Positions 1-8,864 are shown, numbered from the stretch's first letter. The stretch is DNA of 64,000 nt from Gammaproteobacteria bacterium (GCA_026705345.1 JAPPAV010000012.1:1-64000), one strand, 5' to 3'. Notes: generated by a model not told the origin, from the letters alone. Program-made: numbers and translations.

Positions 1-58
1 CGGGTTGGACAAACTCGTTGAAGTCGCGCGATTTAGGTACTGGTAATAACAATACCGG

Positions 59-1339
59 GTGGAGGAAGACGGCGTGCTGATCCGCCAGGGCGTGCTCAAG
101 AAGACGCAACTGGACATGCGTTTCGACCGCATCCAGGGGATCAGCACGGAACAGTCGCTCCTCTACCGCCTGCTCGGGCTCGTTACGGTTCGCTTCACGA
201 CGGCCGGGGCGGCCGGTGACGAGGGCCATCTGCCGGCGGTGACGCCCGAGTTCGTGGCCGGGCTTCGCGAACGGGTGGACGCGAAACCGGCATCGCAGGC
301 GGCGGCGAGCGGGGGCGGGGCCGAGGTACTGCTCAAGCTCGCCGGCGGCGAGGTGATCCGCATCGGCTTGACGGACCCGCGCGTTGTCCAGCTCGCGTTA
401 TTGGGCGCGGCGCTGATGCCGGCGTTCGGAAATGCGTTCGAGGAAACGTACGAACGTGCTGCGGACTTTGCGACCCGATCATTGGCCGTGTTGGCGGATC
501 TCGGTCCGCTGCTTGGCGTGGTAACGGTCGTGGCGCTGTTTCTCGGCATCGTGCTCCTGTTCCTTCTCGGGTCCGTGCTGGTGGCGTTCCTCAGGTATCA
601 CGACTTTGAACTGAGGCAGGAGGGAAGCGTCTTCCGCGCCAGTTCCGGCTTGCTGACGCGCAAGGACGTGACCGTGGAGGTTGGCAAGGTCCAGCAGGTG
701 ACCGTGCGGCAAGGGCTGGTGATGGGGTGGATGCAGCGCCATCGCCTCCAAGCGCTACCGGCGAGTGGCGGGCCGGCCGACGGCGAGATGTCGGATGATG
801 CGCAGAAGCTCGTGGTTCCGATGGCGTGCGCGCGGACTGTCGAGAGCCTACGGGAGCGGGTGTTCGGTAACGAAGGCCGCCACGTTTCCGTGCTCCCGCG
901 AGACAACCGGTTCGCTCCGGTGTCGCCCTACGCGATCTGGCCGCCCGTGCTTTGGGTGGGGGTGGTGCCGGCTGTCGTTGCGTCGGCTCTCGCTACGACG
1001 ATGTTGGGCAGCGGTGGTCTCGCATGCCTGGGCTGGGTTGTGATCGTAGGGCTTCTCGCCTTTCAGCGGTGGCGGCGTCGGGGCTACCTCCACGACGACG
1101 ACGTCCTGGTCTGCCGATCGGGATTCCTGGGCTATCGGGTGGAAGCGGCGTTGTTCCGGAAGGTGCAGCAGGTGAGTGTCAGCCAATCGCCGCTGCAACG
1201 CCGCAAAGACCTCGCCGGCCTCCACGTCCATCTCGCGACCGGCAGCGTGACCCTGGGGTACATCGACTGCGCCACGGCCAAGCGATTGCGCGACTACATC
1301 CTCTACAGGGCGGCCTCCAGCCGCTTGGCATGGCATTGA
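59..1339 (+). CDS. Bacterial PH-domain membrane protein, YdbT-like, 5' interrupted
   Basis: This looks like the YdbT family of tandem bacterial PH (bPH2, formerly DUF304) membrane proteins, whose role is poorly defined. PH-like segments lie at about residues 1-50, 170-260 and 335-426. Hydrophobic helix pairs lie at about 105-165 and 280-330. The family normally has another helix pair before the first PH segment. The GTG at 59 is only the first possible start after two adjacent in-frame TAA codons at 44-49. Upstream of them, the same frame reads RFRYW, and QYR directly precedes the GTG, both typical of the family's membrane-to-PH junction. The real gene therefore very likely began left of the window and is interrupted. 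A second PH protein follows at 1451. Confidence 0.75.
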   Translation: MEEDGVLIRQGVLKKTQLDMRFDRIQGISTEQSLLYRLLGLVTVRFTTAGAAGDEGHLPAVTPEFVAGLRERVDAKPASQAAASGGGAEVLLKLAGGEVIRIGLTDPRVVQLALLGAALMPAFGNAFEETYERAADFATRSLAVLADLGPLLGVVTVVALFLGIVLLFLLGSVLVAFLRYHDFELRQEGSVFRASSGLLTRKDVTVEVGKVQQVTVRQGLVMGWMQRHRLQALPASGGPADGEMSDDAQKLVVPMACARTVESLRERVFGNEGRHVSVLPRDNRFAPVSPYAIWPPVLWVGVVPAVVASALATTMLGSGGLACLGWVVIVGLLAFQRWRRRGYLHDDDVLVCRSGFLGYRVEAALFRKVQQVSVSQSPLQRRKDLAGLHVHLATGSVTLGYIDCATAKRLRDYILYRAASSRLAWH

Positions 1340-1450
1340 TTGCGGACGACCGCCCCGAGCGGCTGTTGCCAGGAACCTTCATGGACCTGATTAGCGGCGG
1401 TGCTCGATCAGGATGCCCGGTATAATCCCGCGCTTTCGCGAGTCCGACCG

Positions 1451-2029
1451 ATGTTCGTCAACCCGGAGATACCGCTCGACGCCCTGCCGTCGACGGATGC
1501 AGTCGAGTGGCATGCGCTTGACCCGCGTTTCGTCAGGTGTCGACAGGCGCGGAGCGTCGTTCGTACGCTAATCGTCTTCGCAATCGTCGGCATCGTGCAC
1601 GCTGTGGGCGCCAACGTGCCGAAGCTTGCCGCTGTTGGATGGGTGTTCCCCTGGCTCTGGGCTCTCGGCGTGGTACGTCTTTGCTGGGGCTTGTTCTGGC
1701 CGGTGGTCGACGTCCCACGTCGCGGCTACGCGGTGCGCGACAAGGACATTCTCTACAAGGCGGGTGTGTTCTGGCGGTCCGTCACGGCCGTTCCCTACAA
1801 CCGCGTCCAGCACGCGGAAACCGGCAATGTTCCGATGGAACGGCGCTTCGGTCTGGCCAGGCTCACGGTGTTCACCGCCGGGACGGCGTCGGGCGATCTA
1901 CGCATCGAAGGTCTCGATGAAACCACAGCGGAGCGGCTACGAATCTTCGTGGTCGGCAAGGTTCGCGGCGAGGATCTGGAAGCGACGATGGTCGACGCCG
2001 AAGATGCCGCGAGGATCGTGTCCGCTTGA
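1451..2029 (+). CDS. Bacterial PH-domain membrane protein, YdbS-like
   Basis: Single bPH2-domain membrane protein resembling YdbS, the usual partner of YdbT. A hydrophobic hairpin at about residues 35-90 is followed by one PH segment containing YAVRDKDILYKAG and VPYNRVQHAETGNVPMER, matching the family pattern of a Tyr-Arg/Ala-Val start and a basic NRVQ turn. The ATG at 1451 was preferred to upstream alternatives because it gives the expected short N-terminus; the Shine-Dalgarno is poor. It lies about 110 bases after the YdbT-like gene on the same strand, so the pair is probably co-transcribed. Function is unknown. Confidence 0.75.
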   Translation: MFVNPEIPLDALPSTDAVEWHALDPRFVRCRQARSVVRTLIVFAIVGIVHAVGANVPKLAAVGWVFPWLWALGVVRLCWGLFWPVVDVPRRGYAVRDKDILYKAGVFWRSVTAVPYNRVQHAETGNVPMERRFGLARLTVFTAGTASGDLRIEGLDETTAERLRIFVVGKVRGEDLEATMVDAEDAARIVSA

Positions 2030-2085
2030 ACGCGTACGGTCTTGTGGGGCGGATGCACGCCCTAGATGCCATCGGGCCACGACCA

Positions 2086-2514
2086 TCAGGCGGACTCGGC
2101 GATGAACACCGGGATCGTCCGCGTGGTCTTGTTCTTGTAGTCCTCGTAGGGCGGGAAGGCGTCGACGGCCAGTGCCCAGACCCGCGCCCGTTCGTCGGCA
2201 TCCTGCACCTCCCGGACCCGCATGCGGTGGACCTCGGTCTTGTCGCGAATCTCGACGTCGGCATGGGCGCGCAGGTTGTAGACCCAGACCGGATTCTTCG
2301 GCGCGCCCCCCATCGAGCCGACCAGCACGTAGCTGCCGGAGTCCTCGACCCGCATCAGCGCGGTCTTGCGGATGGCGCCCGTCTTGTTGCCCTGGTGGGT
2401 GACGATGATGACGGGACGGCCACCGAGTTCGGTGCCTTGGGTGCCGCCGCTGCCCTCGTAGAGTTCAATCTGGTCGCGAACCCATTTGACGGGAGTGGGG
2501 ATGTAGCGCGCCAT
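2086..2514 (-). CDS. Deazaflavin (F420)-dependent nitroreductase family protein
   Basis: A 142-residue member of the Ddn/DUF385 flavin/deazaflavin oxidoreductase family, a split beta-barrel fold best known from mycobacterial F420-dependent nitroreductase. Recognisable segments are GRPVIIVTHQGNKTG, the MRVEDSGSYVLVGSMGG strand pair, PVWVYNLRAH and the C-terminal PYEDYKNKTTRTIPVF. An AGGAG lies 8 bases before the ATG. The family binds F420 or FMN, and the window encodes F420 biosynthesis, so F420 is the plausible cofactor here. The substrate cannot be read from sequence. It converges with the PH gene pair and is divergent from ctaB. Confidence 0.85.
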   Translation of the reverse strand: MARYIPTPVKWVRDQIELYEGSGGTQGTELGGRPVIIVTHQGNKTGAIRKTALMRVEDSGSYVLVGSMGGAPKNPVWVYNLRAHADVEIRDKTEVHRMRVREVQDADERARVWALAVDAFPPYEDYKNKTTRTIPVFIAESA

Positions 2515-2603
2515 GCGTCGGTCTCCTGCTTGGTCGTGTCGACAGTCCGACAGCTTATCGCATCGTGTGCAGCCACAGCGCCGGACTGCGCTGGAGGTCG
2601 CGC

Positions 2604-3488
2604 ATGAGCGAAGCCGTGATCGGTGCGGCCACCTGGCGCGACTACCTGGAATTGACGAAGCCGCGGGTCGTGCTGCTCATGTTGCTGTGCGCCTTGGTCG
2701 GGATGCTGCTCGCAACGCCGGGCGTGCCGCCGCTGACCATCGTGCTGGCCGGCCTCGGCGGCATCGCGCTGGTGGCGGGCTCCGCCGCCGTCGTGAACCA
2801 CATCGCGGATGCCCGGATCGATGCCCGCATGGCGCGTACCCGGAACCGGCCGATTCCGAAGGGCCGCGTCAGTCCGGCGGCCGGGATCGTGTTTGCCGCG
2901 GTACTCGGAATCGCCGGGCTGGCCGTGCTGGTCACTTGGGTCAATCCCCTTACGGCCGGTTTGAACCTCGTGTCGTGGATCGGCTACGGGCTGCTCTACA
3001 CCCTCTACCTGAAACGCGCGACCTCCCAGAACATCGTCATCGGCGGCGTGTTCGGTGCCGCGCCGCCGTTGTTCGGGTGGACTGCCGTGACCAACTCGAT
3101 CGAGTGGGGCGGCTTGATCCTGCTGCTCATCATTTTCGTGTGGACGCCACCCCATTTCTGGGCCCTTGCGATCGACCGGCGGCGCGACTACGAGAAGGTG
3201 GACGTTCCCATGCTGCCGATCACCCACGGCGACGCCTATACCCGTCGGCAGATCCTCTACTACACGATCGTCCTATGCCTCGTGAGCGTTGCGCCTTTCC
3301 TGATCGGCATGAGTGGCCTCGTCTACCTATCCGGGGCGCTGATCCTTGGCGCGGGATTCCTCGGCTGCGCGATCGCATTGCTGCGGGGCAGCACGGAACG
3401 CGCGCCGATCGCGACCTTCAAGTATTCGATCGTCTATCTCGCGCTGCTGTGCGTCGTGCTGCTCGTTGACCACTACCTGCCCGTGTAG
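2604..3488 (+). CDS. ctaB: Protoheme IX farnesyltransferase (heme O synthase)
   Basis: UbiA-superfamily integral membrane prenyltransferase that adds a farnesyl group to protoheme to give heme O for terminal oxidases. The N-terminal YLELTKPRVVLLML, the first Asp-rich site NHIADARIDARMARTRNRP and the second site FVWTPPHFWALAIDRRRDYE are the standard substrate and Mg-diphosphate binding motifs. Several hydrophobic segments run through the 294-residue protein. The ATG at 2604 has GGAGG six bases upstream, which decides against longer starts. No cytochrome oxidase subunits are adjacent, so it stands apart from a cox operon. The symbol cyoE would be equivalent. Confidence 0.95.
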   Translation: MSEAVIGAATWRDYLELTKPRVVLLMLLCALVGMLLATPGVPPLTIVLAGLGGIALVAGSAAVVNHIADARIDARMARTRNRPIPKGRVSPAAGIVFAAVLGIAGLAVLVTWVNPLTAGLNLVSWIGYGLLYTLYLKRATSQNIVIGGVFGAAPPLFGWTAVTNSIEWGGLILLLIIFVWTPPHFWALAIDRRRDYEKVDVPMLPITHGDAYTRRQILYYTIVLCLVSVAPFLIGMSGLVYLSGALILGAGFLGCAIALLRGSTERAPIATFKYSIVYLALLCVVLLVDHYLPV

Positions 3489-3525
3489 GATTAGCGGTTT
3501 CGACCACAAGCTAAGGGGAGCGTCT

Positions 3526-4632
3526 ATGCGTGCTGGCCATCACTCGGTGGTCCTGGCTGCCATGGCAGACGGCATCGGAGACTTGACGTTCGCCTCCGAG
3601 GAATGGGTCGCGGCCGCGGGCGAGGTCCTGGCGGCGGCTGCAGACAGGCATGCCGACGGCCTGGCCGACCTCGGTCGGTTCTCGCTGTGCGAAGTGGCGC
3701 ACAACGCGCCGGCCTACCTGCACGCCGGTCCGTCGCTCGCCTGGCACGCCAATTTCGACGCAGCCAAGGTATCGGCCCATGTCGGCGAACTCGGCGTCGA
3801 GGCCTGCGATTTGAAGATCGAGGGCGATCACTCGGTCATGAGCAACCTCGGGCGCATCGTTTCCCGTGGCAAGGATCCAGACCTCGTCGCCGCGGCCCAG
3901 GCACGACTTCAGAAGCTCTCGCGGTGGGAATTCCAGAGCAGCTTCCCCCAACACCCGGTGCTCGTCGCCGTATTGCGGTCCCTGCACGACGCCATGGCGC
4001 CTCGTACGATGCCCCGGTTCGTGTGGATGACCCCCGAATGGGTGAACAGCGCGCGGCACATCGTGACGACCCGTGCGGTCTCGGACAAATACGCGGACGG
4101 TCTCAAGAACGTCGTCTACACCTTCGCGGAAGAGTTCACCGATACCCCCCGCTATGCATTCCCCGATGGCGCCCACGGCGGCTTCTGGATCCGTTGCGAC
4201 CATGGCGAAGTGACGGTTGGTGCCGGTCCGCTGCCGGACGCACTTCAGCCCGCCGATACCCTGACGAAGGGCATTTACACGCCGGTGGTCCCGGTTGGAA
4301 GAACCGTCAACGCCGCCATGACGGACTCCGACAAGGAGGAACAGGCGCAGTATTCGAAGGTGGCTTTTCGCCGCGACGAGGAGACCGGGCAGCACCCCGT
4401 GGGCCAGACGTCGCCATCGGGCAAAGGACCCATGCCGCCGGAGCTTGCCCGTGTCCTCATGGTGTTGCACGACGAGTTGTCGAAACGCACCTCGGGCGAG
4501 GTGCCGGCGGACTACGACTTGGACGTGAAGCCCGAGTGGGGCGTTCCGCAGGGATTCGACCGCGACCCGGATTACGATCCGTCCTGGCTGCGCTACGACG
4601 AGGTCGACATCTACGGAGAACCGCTCGACTAG
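3526..4632 (+). CDS. Conserved hypothetical protein, possibly SCP2-like N-terminus
   Basis: A 368-residue soluble protein not confidently recognised. The start at ATG 3526 is supported by AAGGGGAG five bases upstream. The N-terminal third (FSLCEVAHNAPAYL, VEACDLKIEGDHSVMSNLGR) is weakly reminiscent of sterol-carrier-type lipid-binding proteins. The middle has TPEWVNSARHIVTTRAVSDK and a long FWIRCDHGEVTVGAGP stretch. The C-terminus is acidic and rich in Asp and Tyr. There are no membrane segments and no signal peptide. It lies 37 bases after ctaB and 6 bases before the GNAT gene, suggesting one transcript. Confidence 0.6.
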   Translation: MRAGHHSVVLAAMADGIGDLTFASEEWVAAAGEVLAAAADRHADGLADLGRFSLCEVAHNAPAYLHAGPSLAWHANFDAAKVSAHVGELGVEACDLKIEGDHSVMSNLGRIVSRGKDPDLVAAAQARLQKLSRWEFQSSFPQHPVLVAVLRSLHDAMAPRTMPRFVWMTPEWVNSARHIVTTRAVSDKYADGLKNVVYTFAEEFTDTPRYAFPDGAHGGFWIRCDHGEVTVGAGPLPDALQPADTLTKGIYTPVVPVGRTVNAAMTDSDKEEQAQYSKVAFRRDEETGQHPVGQTSPSGKGPMPPELARVLMVLHDELSKRTSGEVPADYDLDVKPEWGVPQGFDRDPDYDPSWLRYDEVDIYGEPLD

Positions 4633-4638
4633 GTTTCG

Positions 4639-5199
4639 ATGGTGCGATTTCCGGACAAGGTCGAGACCCAGCGCCTTCTGCTGCGTCTGCCGGTCGCCCG
4701 GGATGCACGGAGGTTCTGCAAGGCCGTCAACGAGTCGCTGCCGGAATTGCGCCAGTGGATGCCCTGGGCGGTCGAACCCTACGACATCCAGAAGGCGCGG
4801 TCGTTCTGCGAGGTCGCAACCAAAAACGCCGAAGACGGGGACGACTACAGCGTTCTGATCGTTACCAAGAGTCGCCGTCGCATCGTCGGTTGCTGCAGTA
4901 TCAAGGCACGGGACTGGGCGGTCCCGAGGTTCGAAATCGGCTACTGGCTGCGCACCGGGGCCGTCGGCAACGGCTATGCCACCGAGGCTGCGCGGGCACT
5001 CACCGAGTTGGCTTTCAGATCGCTGGCCGCCGAGCGGGTGGAGATCCGTGTCGATGACCGGAACGCACGCAGCTACGCGATCCCGGAACGACTCGGCTTC
5101 GAATTGGAAGCGACGCTAAGGGCACATGAACGGGCCACGAACGGCGAACTGAGCAACACGCGCATCTACACCATGTGGAGCCTGAGCCGATTGACGTAG
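4639..5199 (+). CDS. GNAT-family N-acetyltransferase, RimJ/RimL-like
   Basis: A 186-residue acetyltransferase of the RimJ/RimL subgroup, which uses acetyl-CoA to modify protein N-termini or small amines. The start VETQRLLLRLPVARDA is the typical opening beta-strand. FEIGYWLRTGAVGNGYATEAARAL carries the acetyl-CoA pyrophosphate-binding turn. VDDRNARSYAIPERLGFELEATLR is the conserved late motif. It follows the preceding gene by 6 bases. Its stop codon TAG at 5197-5199 falls inside the first bases of an interspersed palindromic repeat, so the extreme C-terminus may have been set by insertion of that repeat. The substrate is unknown. Confidence 0.88.
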   Translation: MVRFPDKVETQRLLLRLPVARDARRFCKAVNESLPELRQWMPWAVEPYDIQKARSFCEVATKNAEDGDDYSVLIVTKSRRRIVGCCSIKARDWAVPRFEIGYWLRTGAVGNGYATEAARALTELAFRSLAAERVEIRVDDRNARSYAIPERLGFELEATLRAHERATNGELSNTRIYTMWSLSRLT

Positions 5200-5309
5200 G
5201 GGCGACCCTGGGGCGACCCTTGCGGTCGCCCGTCCTAGGGCAGCGCGAGGCGTCGGCCGGTTGCGCGCCCGTAGGGCGCGCCGGGACGGGACGAGCCCGT
5301 CCCCTACGA
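5196..5309. repeat. Interspersed palindromic repeat, copy 1 (long form)
   Basis: Long form of the repeat family. It has a left block GTAGGGGCGACC with internal hairpin GGGCGACC/GGTCGCCC, a GC-rich middle, and a right block GGGACGGGACGAGCCCGTCCC ending CCTACGAC. The two ends are inverted (GTAGGGG/CCCCTAC). The left end contains the stop codon of the acetyltransferase gene. Related copies are at 10251, 53921, 55751 and 62755. It resembles a REP/BIME-type element. Confidence 0.8.
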
Positions 5310-5337
5310 CTCCACGCACCTCGGTAAGGATGCGGGA

Positions 5338-7824
5338 CTAGCCGACGTTGATCGCGGGGATCTCGTTCTTCACGAGGGAATGGGTGCGCTTGCGCTCGTA
5401 TTTTCGGGCCGGCGTGTTGACGATCATTGACAACTCGTCGGCTTCCAGTCCCCGCCGCGCCGTGGCCGAATCCACGTCCCCGTACTCCGTCGTGCGCTGG
5501 CGGGGTTTGCGTCCGGCGGCTTCGATCATCGCGACCATGCGTTCGGGTGACGTCTCCTGGCCGTGCCCGGCGCCTGCCGCGCGGGTGATGCTCTCGTTCA
5601 TCAGCGTGCCACCGAGGTCATTGCAGCCGGCGTTCAGGGCGGCAACGACGCCGTCGTGACCCATCTTCACCCAACTCGCCTGGATGTTGGTGACATGCGG
5701 GTTCAGCGCGAGCCGGGCAACGGCATGGACCAGGATCGCTTCACGGAATGTCGGACCCCGGCGAGCCCGGCCCTTGAGATAGAGCGGAGCCTCCATGTGC
5801 ACGAAGGGCAGCGGCACGAACTCGGTGAAGCCACCGGTTCGCCTCTGCAGGTCGCGGATTCGGATCAGGTGCCGGGCCCAATGCTTGGGCTGATCGACGT
5901 GGCCGTACATGATGGTCGCGGTGGTCCGGAAGCCGACACGGTGGGCGGTCTCCATGACTTCGAGCCATTGCGCGGTGTTGATCTTGTCCGGGCAGATGAC
6001 GGCACGGACCTCGTCGTCGAGAATCTCGGCGGCCGTGCCGGGGAGCGTGCCGAGTCCGGCTTCCTTGAGGCCTGCCAGGTATTCCTCGAGGGGCAAGTTC
6101 GCCGTCGCCGCGCCCTGCCAGACCTCCAGCGGCGAGAAGGCGTGGATGTGCATCTCGGGAACGGCTTCCTTCACCGCCTGCAGGATGTCGACGTAGGTCG
6201 ACCCCGTATACTCCGGATGAATGCCGCCCTGCATGCACACTTCGGTGCCGCCGCGTTCCCAGGCTTCCCGGGTACGGCGTTGAATCTCCTCATGGCTTAG
6301 GTCGTAGGGCCGACCGCGCAGGTTCTCGGCCAGTTTGCCCTTCGAGAACGCGCAGAACTGACACTTGAAGTAGCAGATGTTCGTGTAGTTGATGTTGCGG
6401 TTGACGACGTAGGACACCGTGTCGCCGTTTTGCTCTTGGCGCAGCGAGTCGGCAGCCCGCACCACGGCGTTGAAGTCGTCCCCGCGCGCGCGGATCAGGC
6501 GGACGATCTCGGCTTCGGCGAGATCCTGCCCGGCATTGGCCCGGTCCAAGATGGCGTCCACATCGTCCGATACGCGCAACGGCGGAGCGGCAATCCGTTC
6601 GAGCACCTCGTTGGGTGGTGCGGTCTCGTCTCCCGGACACCAATCGTCTGTCCGGGGGAGGCCTTCGCCGTCGATCCTGTCGAGTACTGCGCCGCGCAGA
6701 TCCGCGTCCACCCAAGTATCCGGGTCCAGGGCGAAGCGGGGGTAGATGGTCAGCCGCTCGTGCAGTTCCTTGCCGGCGATCGCGGTCTCCCGCGCCAGTT
6801 CGTCGAGGTGCGGCCAGGGTGCTTCCGGGTTCACGAAGTCCGGCGTCAGCGGCGACACGCCGCCCCAGTCGTTGATGCCGGCCGCCACGATCTGGCTCAG
6901 TACGCCGGGACTTAGGTTCGGCGGTGCCTGAACGCTCATCTCGGGACCGAACACGATGCGGGCGACGGCGATGGTCCACAGCAACTCGTCGAGGTCGGGC
7001 TCCGGGGCGCTGCGCATCTTCGTGCCGGGCTTGGCGCGGAAGTTCTGCACGATGATTTCCTGGATGTGCCCGTAGCGTTCGTGAACGCGCCGAATCGCCA
7101 ACAGCGACTCAATGCGCTCCCGGCGGGTCTCCCCGATGCCGATGAGAATGCCGGTGGTGAACGGAATTCTCGCGTCGCCGGCGTCTGCGAGCGTCTGCAG
7201 GCGCACGGCGGGAATCTTGTCGGGCGAACCGTAGTGGGGCATGCCCTTCTCGGTAAGCCGCTCCGATGCCGACTCCAGCATGATTCCCATCGAGGGAGAG
7301 ACGGGCCGGAGAGTCGCGATCTCCTCCGGCGTCATGTTGCCGGGATTCAGATGTGGCAGCAGACCCGTTTCCTCGAACACCGCCTTTGCCGCGTCGTGGA
7401 GGTATTCGAGGGTGGTTGAATAGCCGTGCTCGGCGAGCCACTCACGCGCCGCCCGGTAGCGGAGTTCAGGCTTCTCACCCAAGGTGAATAACGCCTCCTT
7501 GCACCCCATCTCCGCGCCGTGTCGGGCGACGTCCAGGACGGCGTCGAGTTCCATGTAGGGGTTATCGAGCTTGGAGGGCGTCTGCGCGAACGTGCAGTAG
7601 TGGCAGACGTCGCGGCAGAGGTGCGTCAAGGGAATGAATATCTTCCTGGAATAGGTGACGAGGTTGAGGAACCCCCGGTCGCGCAAGCTTGCGGCGACGT
7701 CCGCCAGCGCACGGGTGTCTCTGAAATCCGCGAGCGACAGCGCTTCCGCCTCCGTCGGCAGGACGACCTGCTCGGCACGCCGCAGGATGTCGACGAGGCT
7801 TGCCCCCCGTGTCACCGTGTTCAT
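5338..7824 (-). CDS. fbiC: 7,8-didemethyl-8-hydroxy-5-deazariboflavin (FO) synthase, CofG-CofH fusion
   Basis: Two radical-SAM domains fused as in actinobacterial FbiC. They condense tyrosine with 5-amino-6-ribitylaminouracil to make FO, the chromophore of F420. The CofG half has the cluster motif CRDVCHYC at residues 70-77. The CofH half has CYFKCQFC at residues 484-491. The ATG at 7824 was chosen because similarity starts there, 828 residues being the usual fused length; the open frame continues 67 codons upstream without family features. AGGGA lies just upstream. It is separate from the rest of the F420 operon at 13593-16627. Many proteobacteria have no F420 pathway at all. Confidence 0.95.
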   Translation of the reverse strand: MNTVTRGASLVDILRRAEQVVLPTEAEALSLADFRDTRALADVAASLRDRGFLNLVTYSRKIFIPLTHLCRDVCHYCTFAQTPSKLDNPYMELDAVLDVARHGAEMGCKEALFTLGEKPELRYRAAREWLAEHGYSTTLEYLHDAAKAVFEETGLLPHLNPGNMTPEEIATLRPVSPSMGIMLESASERLTEKGMPHYGSPDKIPAVRLQTLADAGDARIPFTTGILIGIGETRRERIESLLAIRRVHERYGHIQEIIVQNFRAKPGTKMRSAPEPDLDELLWTIAVARIVFGPEMSVQAPPNLSPGVLSQIVAAGINDWGGVSPLTPDFVNPEAPWPHLDELARETAIAGKELHERLTIYPRFALDPDTWVDADLRGAVLDRIDGEGLPRTDDWCPGDETAPPNEVLERIAAPPLRVSDDVDAILDRANAGQDLAEAEIVRLIRARGDDFNAVVRAADSLRQEQNGDTVSYVVNRNINYTNICYFKCQFCAFSKGKLAENLRGRPYDLSHEEIQRRTREAWERGGTEVCMQGGIHPEYTGSTYVDILQAVKEAVPEMHIHAFSPLEVWQGAATANLPLEEYLAGLKEAGLGTLPGTAAEILDDEVRAVICPDKINTAQWLEVMETAHRVGFRTTATIMYGHVDQPKHWARHLIRIRDLQRRTGGFTEFVPLPFVHMEAPLYLKGRARRGPTFREAILVHAVARLALNPHVTNIQASWVKMGHDGVVAALNAGCNDLGGTLMNESITRAAGAGHGQETSPERMVAMIEAAGRKPRQRTTEYGDVDSATARRGLEADELSMIVNTPARKYERKRTHSLVKNEIPAINVG

Positions 7825-8006
7825 GTCGTCCCTAGCTGGCACCAAGTGGGCATTATGCTTGGGGCGGGAAATGGATGCCATGCGACGACAGTCCCACTGT
7901 CCAAACCCGTTCAGGTTTCGTTCAGGGTTCGGTGTTGACCATTGCGCCGGGTTGGGTCGACGGTTCGTTTCGCCGCCGACCCGGTACGTCATAGGGGGTG
8001 ATTGGC

Positions 8007-8231
8007 ATGGCAAAGCACGGATCAAAGGATGGACATGATGCAGGCGAATTGCTCGGACGCGGCTTTGGGAAGGGTTTCGTCGCTGGGGGCGTCCTCGGGG
8101 TGAGCATCGGGATTGCGGCGTTTGCCTTGGTTCCGGCCTTGGTGCTTGCGATCCTGAGCCTCGGGGTCGGTCTTTCGTTCTACCGCAGGATTGCCCTCGA
8201 GGCGAAGACGATCCGCGACGTTGGGCGGTGA
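8007..8231 (+). CDS. Small membrane protein, unknown
   Basis: A 74-residue protein with a Gly-rich N-terminus (ELLGRGFGKGFVAGG) and one long hydrophobic region at about residues 28-58, probably a helical hairpin. AGGGGG lies 6-8 bases before the ATG at 8007. It is divergent from fbiC. The last 25 bases of the gene (8208-8232) recur, slightly diverged, at 8902-8926 beyond the next gene. No family was recognised. Confidence 0.55.
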   Translation: MAKHGSKDGHDAGELLGRGFGKGFVAGGVLGVSIGIAAFALVPALVLAILSLGVGLSFYRRIALEAKTIRDVGR

Positions 8232-8232
8232 A
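8208..8232 (+). repeat. 25-bp direct repeat, copy A
   Basis: The 3' end of the small membrane protein gene, ATCCGCGACGTTGGGCGG with flanks, is repeated at 8902-8926 with two mismatches. The two copies bracket the DUF4375 gene. Confidence 0.7.
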
Positions 8233-8249
8233 GCGTCCTGCGGCGTCCG

Positions 8250-8864
8250 ATGGCCATACGGGCTGCCCCGTTGCAGCGCAGCGGTCGACTCGATGCGCTT
8301 GAGGACGAGCTCCGACGGAACGAGAATATGGCGTGGTTAAGAGAGGCGAGGTGTGCCGTGGGGATTCCTGATGCGCTGGAGCGTTACGAAGCCGATCAGG
8401 ACGTTGTTGAGGCGGTTTTGGCGATTTGGAGGATCCTTTGCGATCGCAATGTGATCGACGTTCCCGCCGCCTATCTCCGTCCAGAAATTTCGGTGATCGT
8501 GTTGGTCAGGTTGGCGGTGGACCAGATAAACAACGGCGGTATCGAAGCACTGTTCTACAACGGATGGGGCAAGTGTGCCGAGGGCTGCGTAAAGGCACTG
8601 CATGACATTGGTGCCCACAAGAAGGCGGCGGTCCTCCAGAGGGCCATGGACACCTATTGGGGTGGCAGGTACCCGCGAACCAGTACCGAGTGGAAAGAAC
8701 TCGTGGATGTCAACCGCGAGGGCGAGGAGATGATTCCCCGGGAGGAAGAGTTGGAGGAGATCTTCTACAGGCAAAGTGAGGACACTGACGTTCTCTTCGT
8801 GCGCTATGTCGCAGAGAACGTGGATGTGTTTGAGCCTCCTGTGATCGAGTTGCCGGCCCCCTGA
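8250..8864 (+). CDS. DUF4375 (DMP19-like) domain protein
   Basis: A 204-residue acidic protein. The block RLAVDQINNGGIEALFYNGWGKCAEGC, followed by ALHDIGAHKKAAVLQRAM, matches the DUF4375 family typified by the Neisseria DNA-mimic protein DMP19, in which V-N-N-G-G followed by FF/YN is the hallmark. The C-terminus is very acidic (EEELEEIFYRQSEDTD), in keeping with a DNA-mimic or binding role, though that is inferred. Base composition is visibly less GC-rich than in the surrounding genes, and the gene sits between two copies of a short direct repeat, suggesting acquisition. Confidence 0.65.
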   Translation: MAIRAAPLQRSGRLDALEDELRRNENMAWLREARCAVGIPDALERYEADQDVVEAVLAIWRILCDRNVIDVPAAYLRPEISVIVLVRLAVDQINNGGIEALFYNGWGKCAEGCVKALHDIGAHKKAAVLQRAMDTYWGGRYPRTSTEWKELVDVNREGEEMIPREEELEEIFYRQSEDTDVLFVRYVAENVDVFEPPVIELPAP

